NCBI RefSeq assembly: GCF_024172095.1
Contig: NZ_JAMZDX010000002.1
Span: 992,001 to 1,056,000 of the forward strand
DNA from: Kitasatospora cinereorecta
GTDB lineage: Bacteria > Actinomycetota > Actinomycetes > Streptomycetales > Streptomycetaceae
Length of the DNA: 64,000 nt
Reading direction: 5' to 3'
Below, one piece after another: positions 34,558-43,466 of this stretch. The position numbers were made by a program, and so were the translations under genes. The notes below the pieces were generated by a model. The model saw only the letters and a program-made list of their open reading frames with translations. It was not told the DNA's origin and ran no database searches. Positions within the stretch are counted from its first letter, which is position 1, and each line of letters begins with the position of its first letter.

Positions 34558-35259
34558 ATGAGCAGCAACGACGCGGTCGGACAGACCTGGGCGGCCGACC
34601 AGGACCGGCGGACGGTGATGCGACTGCGCCTCGGCGTCGGCGTGATCGGCGTCCTGCTGCCGATCGCCCTGCCGGTCGGCAACTGGATCGTCGTCCGACT
34701 CGGCGGCCACACCGACATCCTGCCCGGCAGCATGAGCGGCGCGTACTGGACCAGCACCCGGAACATCTTCGTGGGCGGCCTCTGCGCGCTCGGCGTGTTC
34801 CTGATCGGCTACCGCTACAACCGGCGTGACGACCTGTGGAGCAGCACCGCCGGCTGGGCCGCCATCGGCGTCGCGCTCCTGCCGACCGCACCGCGGTCCC
34901 CGAGCGACACCCAGGCGGTGATCGGCGCGGTGCACCTGACGCTCGCGGCGGTGCTGCTCTGCGCCCTGGCGGCCTTCTGCCTCCAGTCGTTCCGCGACCC
35001 GGCGGCCGCGGACCGGCGGGGCGCCAACCGGGCCTACCTGACGGCCGGTTCCCTGATCCTCCTGTTCCTGGCGGTCGCCGTGTTCGCCGGGCTGAGCGGC
35101 TGGGGCAGCCACTGGACGCTCACCCCGCTGTACCTCTGCGAGGCGCTCTCGGTCTGGGCGTTCGGAGCCGCGTGGATCGGCGCGGCGGTCGAACTCGGGG
35201 CCTTCGCCCGGACCCGCGACCTGCTGAACCCGAGCCGGGTCCGCCCGTCCTTCGGTTAG
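34558..35259 (+). CDS. Multi-pass membrane protein (DUF998-like)
   Basis: A 233-residue protein with about six predicted membrane helices and no catalytic motif that I recognise. 'GSMSGAYWTSTRNIFVGGLC' and 'YLTAGSLILLFLAVAVFAGL' are typical stretches. The layout resembles DUF998/Frag1-type proteins, but I am not sure of the family. ATG after GGAGGGAA. It is monocistronic, 146 bases after copy 6, and lies outside the deiminase unit because of the intervening hairpin. Confidence 0.7.
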   Translation: MSSNDAVGQTWAADQDRRTVMRLRLGVGVIGVLLPIALPVGNWIVVRLGGHTDILPGSMSGAYWTSTRNIFVGGLCALGVFLIGYRYNRRDDLWSSTAGWAAIGVALLPTAPRSPSDTQAVIGAVHLTLAAVLLCALAAFCLQSFRDPAAADRRGANRAYLTAGSLILLFLAVAVFAGLSGWGSHWTLTPLYLCEALSVWAFGAAWIGAAVELGAFARTRDLLNPSRVRPSFG

Positions 35260-35293
35260 GGCCACTGTCCGTGCGGGTCGGTAGGGTCCGCCC

Positions 35294-35698
35294 ATGGCTG
35301 AATTCACCAACCGCCGGTCGATCACCTCGGCGCAGGAGCTGACCCCCGTCCAGGTCGAACAGGTCAGGCTCTGCGGCCTCGCCTACGACGGCGAGGACCT
35401 CCCGGCGGGGTGCCGGCTCGGCGCGGACGGCGACGACGAGGAGACCGTGCTGTCGTTCTGCGAGGTGTGGGACGTGGTCGCCGACGGCGCCGCCCGGTAC
35501 GAGGCGTGGTTCTACCAGGTGGACAGCGGCTCGGTCTTCCTGGCCGGGACGACCGAGATGGTCGCCGAGATCATCCAGTGCGGTCTGCAGTGCGCCGATG
35601 CCGAGCGCAGGACCGAGCTCGGCACGGCGATGGTCACGGCCGGTCTGCTGCCCGCCTCCGACTCCGCGTACCAGGAGTTCCTGCACGCTCGGGGCTGA
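35294..35698 (+). CDS. Hypothetical protein, 134 aa
   Basis: A short soluble acidic protein with no membrane segment and no motif I recognise. It contains 'VLSFCEVWDVVADGAARYEA' and 'AGTTEMVAEIIQCGLQCADA', with four Cys that do not form a CxxC pattern. It ends 42 bases before the YbaK-like gene. Codon use is like that of its neighbours, so it is probably a real gene. Confidence 0.6.
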   Translation: MAEFTNRRSITSAQELTPVQVEQVRLCGLAYDGEDLPAGCRLGADGDDEETVLSFCEVWDVVADGAARYEAWFYQVDSGSVFLAGTTEMVAEIIQCGLQCADAERRTELGTAMVTAGLLPASDSAYQEFLHARG

Positions 35699-35740
35699 GA
35701 TCGATCGGCCCGGCGGGCGGGCGCGGGTAGAGTCCGGCCC

Positions 35741-36304
35741 ATGACTGAGACCGTGCAGGCTCCGTTCGGCAGGTTCGAGATCGTCCGCGCGGCCCTCGAG
35801 GTCCACGGCGACCTCGCGGCGCCGGTGGCGGACGCCCTGCGGAGCTGGGAGGCGCCCGGGGCGGCGGAGTCGGTGCTGTACGTGGACACCGATCCTGAGA
35901 AGGCGGACACGCAGGTGTTCTGCGAGACCTACGACGTGGCGCCGGAGGTCTCCGCGAACTGTGTGGTGGTCGCCGCCAAGCGCGGGGGAGAGGTCACCCT
36001 GGCCGCCTGCCTGGTGCGCGCCGACACCCGGCTGGACGTCAACACGGCGGTCCGCAAGCGGCTGGGGGCGCGCAAGGCGTCCTTCGCTCCCATGGACGTC
36101 GCGGTCGCCGAGACCGGGATGGAGTACGGCGGCATCACGGCCGTCGGTCTGCCGGGTGGCTGGCCGCTGCTGGTCGACGAGGCGGTCGCCGCCACCCCGT
36201 ACGTCCTGATCGGCAGTGGGCGCCGCCGCGGCAAGCTGATCCTTCCCGGTTGGGCGGTGGCGAGCCTGCCCGGCGCCGAGGTGCTCCCGGGCCTGGCGGT
36301 CTGA
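35741..36304 (+). CDS. YbaK/aminoacyl-tRNA deacylase-like protein
   Basis: A 187-residue protein of the YbaK/ProX editing-domain family. These proteins hydrolyse mischarged aminoacyl-tRNA in trans. 'QVFCETYDVAPEVSANCVVV' and 'DVNTAVRKRLGARKASFAPM' (the conserved Lys region) are seen. So are 'TGMEYGGITAVGLPGGWPLL' and a C-terminal 'VLIGSGRRRGKLILPG'. Start ATG 35741. It is followed 27 bases later by RNase HI. Confidence 0.8.
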   Translation: MTETVQAPFGRFEIVRAALEVHGDLAAPVADALRSWEAPGAAESVLYVDTDPEKADTQVFCETYDVAPEVSANCVVVAAKRGGEVTLAACLVRADTRLDVNTAVRKRLGARKASFAPMDVAVAETGMEYGGITAVGLPGGWPLLVDEAVAATPYVLIGSGRRRGKLILPGWAVASLPGAEVLPGLAV

Positions 36305-36331
36305 CCGGTCCGTCCCTGGCATGATCGAGGC

Positions 36332-37033
36332 ATGAACGAGCGCATCATCGCGGCCTGTGACGGGGCGGCCAAGGGCAACCCGGGTCCGGCGGCCTGGGCC
36401 TACGTGGTGGCGGACAGTGCCGGGGTGCCCCAGCGCTGGGAGGCGGGACCGCTCGGCCACAGCACCAACAACGTGGGCGAGCTGACGGCGTTGGAGCGGC
36501 TGCTGGCCGCGACCGACCCCGACGTGCCGCTGGAGGTCCGGCTGGACAGCACGTACACCCGGGACTCGGTGACCAAGTGGCTGGCAGGCTGGAAGCGCAA
36601 CGGCTGGAAGACCGCCGCGGGCAAGCCGGTGGCCAACCGCGAACTGATCCAGCGGATCGACGCCCTGCTGGAGGGGCGGGACGTCACCTTCGTGTACGTC
36701 CCCGCCCACCAGGTGAACGGCGATCCGCTGAACGCCCTCGCGGACAAGGCTGCCAGCGGCGCGGCCCGGACCCAGCAGGCCGCCGGCGGGACCGCCGTGG
36801 ACCTTCCCGCGCCGGACCCGGCGGCGGCTGCCCCGGCGCGCCGCGCACGCCCCTCCTCCTCCGCGGAATCGACCGCGACCTCGACCGGGCGCCGGTCCAA
36901 GCCCGGTGGACCCACGCTGGCCGCCCGCTACCCCGGGGTCTGCGCGTGCTCCCGTCCGTACGCCAAGGGCGAGCGGATCACCAGGGTGGGCAGCGGCTGG
37001 GGACACCCCGCCTGCGCCGCCGCGCACGCCTGA
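36332..37033 (+). CDS. rnhA: Ribonuclease HI with C-terminal extension
   Basis: A 233-residue protein. Residues 1-150 form an RNase HI domain with catalytic Asp in 'AACDGAAKGNPGPAAWAYVV', Glu in 'NNVGELTALERLL', Asp in 'VRLDSTYTRDSV' and the last Asp in 'NALADKAASG'. A linker leads to a basic C-terminus with 'GVCACSRPYAKGERITRVGS' and 'GHPACAA', a likely small zinc-binding or nucleic-acid-binding appendage (three Cys, one His). The enzyme removes RNA from RNA-DNA hybrids. Confidence 0.88.
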   Translation: MNERIIAACDGAAKGNPGPAAWAYVVADSAGVPQRWEAGPLGHSTNNVGELTALERLLAATDPDVPLEVRLDSTYTRDSVTKWLAGWKRNGWKTAAGKPVANRELIQRIDALLEGRDVTFVYVPAHQVNGDPLNALADKAASGAARTQQAAGGTAVDLPAPDPAAAAPARRARPSSSAESTATSTGRRSKPGGPTLAARYPGVCACSRPYAKGERITRVGSGWGHPACAAAHA

Positions 37034-37052
37034 CGCCGCCCCGCCGACCTGC

Positions 37053-37766
37053 TCAGGAGGTGTGGCCGGTGTCGACGCACTGCTCGGGTGCGGCGGTCTT
37101 CAGGTACTCGTGCTTGACCAGGTTGGCGACGTTGTAGGTCTCGGCCGGGTCGAAGTCGGTCGGCTTCAGCGCCGGGTCCAGCCACTCCTGGACGCCGAAC
37201 CCCGGCTGGGCGAACCCGGCGGCGATGTGGCCCGCCTGGACTCGGAAGTCGCGGTTCACCACGTAGCAGTGGTAGCCGTTCCCGTCGCCGTTGAGCGAGT
37301 CCGGCGGCAGGGCGCGCTTGGCGTACGGCGTGCCGCCGGTGGCGAGGTACTTGCCGGAGTCGGCGCCGAAGCGGTCCAGCAGCCCGCCCGGCGTCATGGT
37401 CCTCTCGTGCATGTCGAGTTCGCCGTTGAGCTCCGCGAAGCCCCGGTTGTTCGGGTACTTCCACAGCTCGCCGGTGCGGTACCAGTCGAGGAACTGGGTC
37501 GGCTGCAGGCCGCCGAGGCGGCGGTAGCCCTTCAGCAGTTGGCCCACCGGTCCCGAGGTCGGCAGGACGGCGGGGCCGAGCTCGGGGCGGCCGCAGTAGT
37601 AGACGGCCGGGTTGTCCGGCGGCAGGAGGTCCGGACAGTCCGCGGGCAGGGCCCGGGTGGCCGCCGCCGGGGCGGGCGCGGCGGCCACGGCGTCCCCGGC
37701 CGCGGCGAGCAGCGTCAGCGGCAGCGCGACGGCGATGGACATCGAGGCGAGGGTGAGAGAACGCAT
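37053..37766 (-). CDS. Secreted TNT-domain (NAD glycohydrolase toxin-like) protein
   Basis: A 237-residue protein with a Sec signal (MRSLTLASMSIAVALPLTLL, cleavage near AAAPA). The C-terminal part is a TNT (tuberculosis necrotizing toxin, formerly DUF4237) domain: 'LLDRFGADSGKYLATGGTPY', 'AKRALPPDSLN', 'YHCYVVNRDFRV' and 'AAGFAQPGFGVQEWLD'. TNT enzymes hydrolyse NAD+. ATG 37766 is chosen because it gives a clean signal peptide. The in-frame extension to 38030 runs into the HAD gene. I see no dedicated immunity gene beside it, which fits strict export. Confidence 0.82.
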   Translation of the reverse strand: MRSLTLASMSIAVALPLTLLAAAGDAVAAAPAPAAATRALPADCPDLLPPDNPAVYYCGRPELGPAVLPTSGPVGQLLKGYRRLGGLQPTQFLDWYRTGELWKYPNNRGFAELNGELDMHERTMTPGGLLDRFGADSGKYLATGGTPYAKRALPPDSLNGDGNGYHCYVVNRDFRVQAGHIAAGFAQPGFGVQEWLDPALKPTDFDPAETYNVANLVKHEYLKTAAPEQCVDTGHTS

Positions 37767-37926
37767 GCGCGGCTCCAATGGGCGGAGGGCGGGAACGCGA
37801 GGCGCGGTGCGGAGGGCAGGGCGGTCGCGCGGTAACCGCCATTGCACACGGAAACCGGTCGGCATGCGAAGAACCTCGGCGGCGGTGGGTCGGACAGCAC
37901 ACCGGCGGGCTAATTGATATGACGAA

Positions 37927-38766
37927 TCATCGGACGGGCGCGGCCGGTTCCGGGGCCGTCCCTCGGGCGAAGAGCCGTTCCAGCACGGCGGCCACGCCGT
38001 CCTCCTCGTTGGAGCCGGTGTGCCGCGCAACCGCCGCCAGGACCCTGGGGTGCGCGTTGGCCATCGCGTACCCGGCGCCGGCCCAGGACAGGATGGTCAG
38101 ATCGTTGGGCATGTCCCCGAAGGCGACCACCTCGGCGGCGTCGATGCCCCGCGCCGCACACAGGTCGGCGAGCGTGCCCGCCTTGGTGACGTCGGCCGCG
38201 CCGACCTCCAGCAGCCCCGCACCCCCGGAGTGGGTGAACGACGCCAGCGGCCCGGCCGACTCCTCGGCGGCGGCCAGCATGGCGTCCGCGTCGCCGCCGG
38301 AGCGCCAGGCCAGCAGCTTCACGATCGGCTCGTCGGTCACCCACAACTCGTCGTTGCCGGCCACCGCGAACTCGGCGTGTTCGTCCCCGGCGTGGCGCAG
38401 CCCGAACTCCGGTGCGTACAGCACCCGGTGGCCCGTCTCGACGGCGAACCCGACCCCGGGCACGCTCCGCGTCAGCGCCTCGGCCACCCGGCGGGCGAGC
38501 TGTGGCGCGAGTGTGTGCGAGGCGACCACGGTCCGGGAGTCGATGTCGTACACCAGGGCCCCGTTGCTGCACACCGCCGTCCCGGTCAGCCCGTACGCCT
38601 CGGCGAGCGCGTCGATGTACCGCGGCGGCCTGGCGGTGACCACGACCACCTCCGCCCCGGCGTCGGCGGCGAGCCGCAGGGCCCGTACGGTGCGTTCGGA
38701 GATGGTCCTGCCCGCGCGCAGCAGGGTGCCGTCGAGATCGGTCGCCACCAGGCGGAATCGTGTCAT
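37927..38766 (-). CDS. Cof-type HAD-superfamily phosphatase
   Basis: A 279-residue HAD hydrolase of the Cof/IIB type. Motif I is 'LVATDLDGTLLR', motif II is 'VVVTARPPRY', the Lys of motif III is in 'DVTKAGTLADLC' and motif IV is 'VVAFGDMPNDLTILSWAG'. The cap domain lies between motifs II and III. Enzymes of this class dephosphorylate sugar phosphates, FMN or pyridoxal phosphate. The substrate here is unknown. It is divergent from the asparaginase gene. Confidence 0.9.
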   Translation of the reverse strand: MTRFRLVATDLDGTLLRAGRTISERTVRALRLAADAGAEVVVVTARPPRYIDALAEAYGLTGTAVCSNGALVYDIDSRTVVASHTLAPQLARRVAEALTRSVPGVGFAVETGHRVLYAPEFGLRHAGDEHAEFAVAGNDELWVTDEPIVKLLAWRSGGDADAMLAAAEESAGPLASFTHSGGAGLLEVGAADVTKAGTLADLCAARGIDAAEVVAFGDMPNDLTILSWAGAGYAMANAHPRVLAAVARHTGSNEEDGVAAVLERLFARGTAPEPAAPVR

Positions 38767-38853
38767 CGCTGGATCCTACGACGGGCCGGTAGATTGCCGG
38801 ACGGGCGGTCCGCCGCCGCTGCCCGGTTCGCGCGAGAGAGGGAGTCAGCAGCC

Positions 38854-39846
38854 TTGAGCACCCGAACGGTTGGGGTCTTCTCGCTGGGCGGGACGATCGC
38901 GATGACCACCGACCCGGCCACCGGTGGGGTGGTGCCGGCCCTGTCCGCCGGGGACCTCCTCGACGCCGTGCCCGCCCTGCGGAGCCTGGACGTCGAGCTG
39001 CAGGTCCACGACTTCCGGCGGCTGCCGGGCGCCTCGCTCGGCTTCGAGGACCTGTACGCACTGTCGGACGCCGTCGCCGACGCCTTCCGGAGCGGGTGCG
39101 ACGGGGTCGTGGTCACCCAGGGCACCGACACCATCGAGGAGACCGCCCACCTCCTCGACCTGTTGCACGCGGGCGACCGGCCGATCGTCGTCACCGGGGC
39201 GATGCGCAACCCGACCCTGCCCGGGGCGGACGGTCCGGCCAACCTGTACGCCGCCGTCCTCGCCGCGGCCGACCCGGCGCTGACCGGCGTCGGGGCGGTG
39301 GTCGTCCTCGGCGACGAGATCCACGCGGCGCGTGCGGTCCGCAAGTCGCACACCACCAGCCCGGCGGCGTTCACCTCGCCGGCCAGCGGGCCGCTGGGCG
39401 GCCTGTACGAGGGCCGCGCCCACCTGAACCGTCCGCTTGCCCGCAGGGTGGCCTTCCCCGGTCGGCCGGTCCGCGCGGCCCCGCGGGTCGGCCTGTACAC
39501 CGCGACGCTCGGCGACGACGGCGCCCTCCTCGCGGGCATGGCCGCGGCGTGCGACGGGCTGGTCGTCGCCGCCTTCGGCGTGGGCCATGTCCCGCAGTCC
39601 TTCGTCGCCGTCCTCGGGGACACCGCCGCCCGCATTCCGGTGGTGCTCACCAGCAGGATCGGCAACGGCCCGGTCCTGTCGGCGACGTACGGCTTCCCCG
39701 GTTCGGAGAAGGACCTGCTCGACCGGGGCCTCGTCCGCGGCGGCCACCTCGACGCGTACCGGGCGCGGATCCTGCTGCACCTCCTGCTCGCCCAGGGGCG
39801 TACCCCTGCCGAGATCGCCGACGCCTTCCGGGCGCTGGCCGACTGA
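38854..39846 (+). CDS. Asparaginase / glutaminase family amidohydrolase
   Basis: A 330-residue type I/II asparaginase with no signal peptide. The first catalytic Thr is in 'VFSLGGTIAMTTD' and the second is in 'VVTQGTDTIEETAHLLDLL'. The family Lys region is 'VRKSHTTSPAAFTSP'. It converts asparagine to aspartate and ammonia. I chose TTG 38854 because GAGAGAGGGAG lies just upstream and the protein then starts at the first beta strand. Divergent from the HAD gene. Confidence 0.87.
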   Translation: MSTRTVGVFSLGGTIAMTTDPATGGVVPALSAGDLLDAVPALRSLDVELQVHDFRRLPGASLGFEDLYALSDAVADAFRSGCDGVVVTQGTDTIEETAHLLDLLHAGDRPIVVTGAMRNPTLPGADGPANLYAAVLAAADPALTGVGAVVVLGDEIHAARAVRKSHTTSPAAFTSPASGPLGGLYEGRAHLNRPLARRVAFPGRPVRAAPRVGLYTATLGDDGALLAGMAAACDGLVVAAFGVGHVPQSFVAVLGDTAARIPVVLTSRIGNGPVLSATYGFPGSEKDLLDRGLVRGGHLDAYRARILLHLLLAQGRTPAEIADAFRALAD

Positions 39847-39863
39847 CGGGCCCGGGGCTCGGG

Positions 39864-40661
39864 TCAGGGCCGCCGGCCCCAGGCGGTGAGCATGCCGGCC
39901 GACAGTGCGGCGCACTCGTCGGAGTCCAGGTAGCGGACCGCCTCGTCCACGGCGGCGTCGTCCACGAGGCCGGTGGCCACCATGGCGGCCCTGCTCCGCT
40001 CCCAGGTGTCCGCCCAGAAGCGGCTGATCGGGCTGCCCGGCAGCAGCGGCGGCACGTGGAGTTCGGCGCCGACCCGGCGCAGCCCGGCCGCGTGCAGCAG
40101 TTGCGGGTACGACGGCACCCAGGTGACGTCCGTGCCGATGGTCGCCCGCAGTCCCTGCCACATCGCCCGCATCGCCGCGCGGTACGGCGTGCCGGGCGTC
40201 CGGTCGCCGGTCAGGTCGACTGCGTCACTGAGCACCAGGACCCCGCCGGGCTCGACGAGATCGGCGAGGGTGGCGATCAGGCGCCGGTACGCGGGCAGGT
40301 GCATCAGCACGAAGCGGGCGTGGACCAGCCGGAACCGGCCGGGCGCGAAGCCGGGCGCGGTGATGTCGGCCTCCAGCAGGTCAAGCCCGGGTCGCCGGGT
40401 GAGGAACCGGACGTCGCGGTCGACCGCGAGCACGCTCGCCACCCCGAGCTCTTCGAGGAGCCGGCGGGACACCGTGCCCGTGCCGGCGCCCACGTCCAGG
40501 CAGTGCCACCCCGGCCCGACCCCGAGCGCCCGCAGCCGCGCCAGCGTGATGTCGTCGTAGGCGAGGGCGCCGAAGTCGATGCGCTCGCCCTCGCCCGCCT
40601 GCTCGGGCCGGAAGACGGCCTCGCCGTACCGGCTGGCGGCGTCCGCGTCGAGCTCTCCCAT
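39864..40661 (-). CDS. Class I SAM-dependent methyltransferase
   Basis: A 265-residue methyltransferase. Motif I is 'LDVGAGTGTVSRRLLEELG', the acidic end of strand 2 is 'VLAVDRDVRFL', and motif post-I is 'RLVHARFVLMHLPAY'. 'LVEPGGVLVLSDAVD' matches motif III. The layout resembles UbiE/small-molecule methyltransferases. The substrate is unknown. It converges on the asparaginase gene and is divergent from the M4 protease. Confidence 0.83.
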   Translation of the reverse strand: MGELDADAASRYGEAVFRPEQAGEGERIDFGALAYDDITLARLRALGVGPGWHCLDVGAGTGTVSRRLLEELGVASVLAVDRDVRFLTRRPGLDLLEADITAPGFAPGRFRLVHARFVLMHLPAYRRLIATLADLVEPGGVLVLSDAVDLTGDRTPGTPYRAAMRAMWQGLRATIGTDVTWVPSYPQLLHAAGLRRVGAELHVPPLLPGSPISRFWADTWERSRAAMVATGLVDDAAVDEAVRYLDSDECAALSAGMLTAWGRRP

Positions 40662-40991
40662 GGCCGGACCCCTTCACCCGCCGAACGGCAACGACCGACG
40701 GCCGCCCCGTCGATCCTGCACCGGCGCCCACCGTCACGACCGAGGCGCGCCGACCTCGGCGGGATCCGTCACCCAGGGGTGCTGCCGCCATCTGTACGTA
40801 CCCGTTGAACCGGGGCTACGGATGGCAACCCTGACGGTTCCTCGGCGAGGATTCCGCTCACCGGTGCGCACTGACATGTCCGCACCAACCCCACTGTGCA
40901 ACGCACCAACGCACCTCCAGTCCCGTCCGGCGGCAACGAGCCGTCCGGCCGTCACCGGCCCCACCCTCGGGCCGTCGCAGAAGGAGTTCCG
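40662..40991. other. 330-base intergenic region between divergent genes
   Basis: No convincing gene lies here. The region separates the divergent methyltransferase and M4 protease genes and must carry both promoters. A GTACGTAC palindrome occurs near 40796, and AAGGAG at 40981-40986 is the ribosome site of the protease. An in-frame ATG at 40896 for the protease frame has no ribosome site and adds 32 non-signal-like residues. Confidence 0.5.
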
Positions 40992-43265
40992 TTGTCACGT
41001 TCCCCCCGCAGAGTCGCGGCCGTGAGCGCCTGGATCGTCGGCGCCGCCCTGGTCACCGCGACCGTCCCCGCCGGCGTCGCGAACGCCGGATCCGGTCCCT
41101 CCGCCCAGTCGTCCACGCTCTCCGTCCAGCCGCTGGCCGGCGCGCTGGCCGCCCCGCTCAGTGCGGGCGAGCAGTCGGCGCTGCTGTCTGCGGCCGAGGC
41201 CGGCGCCGCCCGGACCGCTGCCGCGCTGCAGCTGGACGCCCGCGAGACGCTGAAGCCGCGCTCGGTGCTCAAGGACGCCGACGGCACGGTCCACACCCGC
41301 TACGACCGGACCTTCGCCGGTCTGCCCGTGCTCGGTGGCGACCTGGTCGTGCACACCGCCCCGGACGGCTCGATCAAGGGCGTCGACAAGGCCGCCAGGG
41401 GGCCGGTGGCGGTGGCCTCCACCACCCCGGCCAAGAGTGCCGAGGCGGTGAAGAGCTTCTCGATCGGCCGGGCCGAGGCGGCCGGTGCCAAGGAGGCGAA
41501 GGCCGACTCGGTGCGGTCCGTCGTCTGGGCGGCCGGTGGTACCCCGGTGCTGGCCTGGGAGACCGTGGTCGGCGGCTTCCAGCCGGACGGCACCCCGAAC
41601 GAACTGCACGTCATCACCGACGCCACCACCGGCGCGAAGCTGTTCGAGCGCCAGGCCATCGAGGCCGGCACCGGCACCGGCCAGTTCAATGGCGAGGTGA
41701 CCATCGGCACCACCAAGTCCGGCTCCGGCTGGACCATGACCGACGCCGCCCGGGGCAACCACACGACCAGCGACCTCAACGGCGGCACCTCCGGCACCGG
41801 GGCGCTGTTCACCGACGCGGACGACGTGTGGGGCAACGGCAAGCAGAGCGACCGTCAGACCGCCGGCGTGGATGCCGCCTTCGGCGCCCAGGCGACCTGG
41901 GACTACTACAAGAACGTCCACGGCCGCACCGGCATCAAGGGCGACGGCGTCGGCGCCACCTCCCGCGTGCACTACGGCAACGGGTACGTCAACGCGTTCT
42001 GGGACGACAGCTGCTTCTGCATGACGTACGGCGACGGTGCGGGGAACAACAACCCGCTGACCTCGCTGGACGTCGCCGCCCACGAGATGACCCACGGCGT
42101 CACCTCCGCCACGGCGGGCCTCGAGTACTCCGACGAGTCCGGCGGCCTGAACGAGGCCACCTCCGACATCATGTCCGCCGCGGTGGAGTTCTACGTCAAC
42201 TCGCCCGCCGACCCCGGCGACTACCTGGTCGGCGAGAAGATCAACGTCCGCGGCGACGGCAAGCCCCTGCGCTACATGGACAAGCCGTCCAAGGACGGCT
42301 TGTCCGCGAACTCGTGGTACCCGGGCCTCGGCTCGCTCAATGTGCACTACTCCTCCGGCCCGGCCAACCACTGGTTCTACCTCGCCTCGGAGGGCAGCGG
42401 CGCCAAGGTGGTCAACGGCGTTTCCTACGACAGTCCGACCGCCGACAACGTCCCCGTCACCCCGATCGGCCGGGACGCCGCCGCGAACATCTGGTACCGC
42501 GCGCTGACCACGTACATGACCTCCACCACCGACTATGCCGGCGCCCGCACCGCCACCCTCAAGGCCGCGGCCGACCTCTACGGCATGAACAGCACCACGT
42601 ACCTCAACACCGCCAACGCCTGGGCCGGCGTCGCGGTCGGCAGCCGGATCACCCCTGGCGTCACCGTCGTCAACCCCGGCACCCGGTACACCGTGGTCAA
42701 CAAGGCGGCGAGCCTTCAGATCCAGGCCAGCAGCACCAACCCGGGTGCCCTGTCGTACGCGGCCACCGGACTGCCGGCCGGCCTGTCGATCAACGCCTCC
42801 ACCGGCCTGATCTCCGGCACCCCCACCAAGCTCGGCACCCGCAGCGTGACCATCAAGGTCACCGACAAGACCGGCGCCGGCTCCACGGCGGCCTTCACCT
42901 TGAACGTGGTGACCAAGATCACCACCTTCGAGAACACCGACGACGTCCAGATCCCCGACGTCCGCCCGGCCGCCTACTCCGACATCACCGTCAGCGGCCT
43001 GAGCGGCAACGCGCCCAAGACCCTCAAGGTGGGCGTCGACATCAAGCACACCTACCGGGGTGACCTCGCCATCGACCTCGTCGCCCCCGACGGCACCACG
43101 TACCGGCTCAAGGACGAAGACGTGATGGACCCGGCCCACGACGTCATCACCACCTACACGGTCAACGCCTCCGGCAGGGTCGCCAACGGCACCTGGCGAC
43201 TCAAGGTCCAGGACCTGGACGTCGGCTACCGCGGCTACATCGACAGCTGGAAGCTGACCTTCTGA
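40992..43265 (+). CDS. Secreted M4 (thermolysin-like) metalloprotease with Ig-like and P domains
   Basis: A 757-residue extracellular protease. A signal peptide ends near GVANA, followed by an FTP/PepSY propeptide to about residue 230. The M4 catalytic domain has zinc motif HEMTH (H364-H368) with the third ligand Glu in 'GGLNEATSDIMSAA', plus the downstream catalytic His region 'NVHYSSGPANHWFYLAS'. After the peptidase come a putative Ig-like He_PIG module ('YAATGLPAGLSINASTGLIS') and a C-terminal P/homoB domain ('DLAIDLVAPDGTTYRLKDED', 'GTWRLKVQDL'). TTG 40992 follows AAGGAG at 5 bases. It probably degrades external protein for nutrition. Confidence 0.9.
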   Translation: MSRSPRRVAAVSAWIVGAALVTATVPAGVANAGSGPSAQSSTLSVQPLAGALAAPLSAGEQSALLSAAEAGAARTAAALQLDARETLKPRSVLKDADGTVHTRYDRTFAGLPVLGGDLVVHTAPDGSIKGVDKAARGPVAVASTTPAKSAEAVKSFSIGRAEAAGAKEAKADSVRSVVWAAGGTPVLAWETVVGGFQPDGTPNELHVITDATTGAKLFERQAIEAGTGTGQFNGEVTIGTTKSGSGWTMTDAARGNHTTSDLNGGTSGTGALFTDADDVWGNGKQSDRQTAGVDAAFGAQATWDYYKNVHGRTGIKGDGVGATSRVHYGNGYVNAFWDDSCFCMTYGDGAGNNNPLTSLDVAAHEMTHGVTSATAGLEYSDESGGLNEATSDIMSAAVEFYVNSPADPGDYLVGEKINVRGDGKPLRYMDKPSKDGLSANSWYPGLGSLNVHYSSGPANHWFYLASEGSGAKVVNGVSYDSPTADNVPVTPIGRDAAANIWYRALTTYMTSTTDYAGARTATLKAAADLYGMNSTTYLNTANAWAGVAVGSRITPGVTVVNPGTRYTVVNKAASLQIQASSTNPGALSYAATGLPAGLSINASTGLISGTPTKLGTRSVTIKVTDKTGAGSTAAFTLNVVTKITTFENTDDVQIPDVRPAAYSDITVSGLSGNAPKTLKVGVDIKHTYRGDLAIDLVAPDGTTYRLKDEDVMDPAHDVITTYTVNASGRVANGTWRLKVQDLDVGYRGYIDSWKLTF

Positions 43266-43282
43266 CCGGCTCCCGGCACTAT

Positions 43283-43315
43283 GGAGGGCCCGCGCCTCAC
43301 GGCGCGGGTCCTTCC
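43283..43315 (+). terminator. Hairpin terminator after the M4 protease
   Basis: A 14-bp stem with one bulged base and a 4-base loop lies 18 bases after the protease stop. It separates the protease from the isonitrile cluster. Confidence 0.75.
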
Positions 43316-43466
43316 ACACGTCGGCCTCCGGGAACGCGTTCGGGCCCATGCCTCGCAAGTGTGTTCGCAAGGTCGTGGCGATGTTCGGGAACTCGCGGCG
43401 GCCGGTGGCCGACTGCTGTGACGGGTGCCGTCGACCGGCGGTGCCCGTCACGACGGGGGGACCGGA

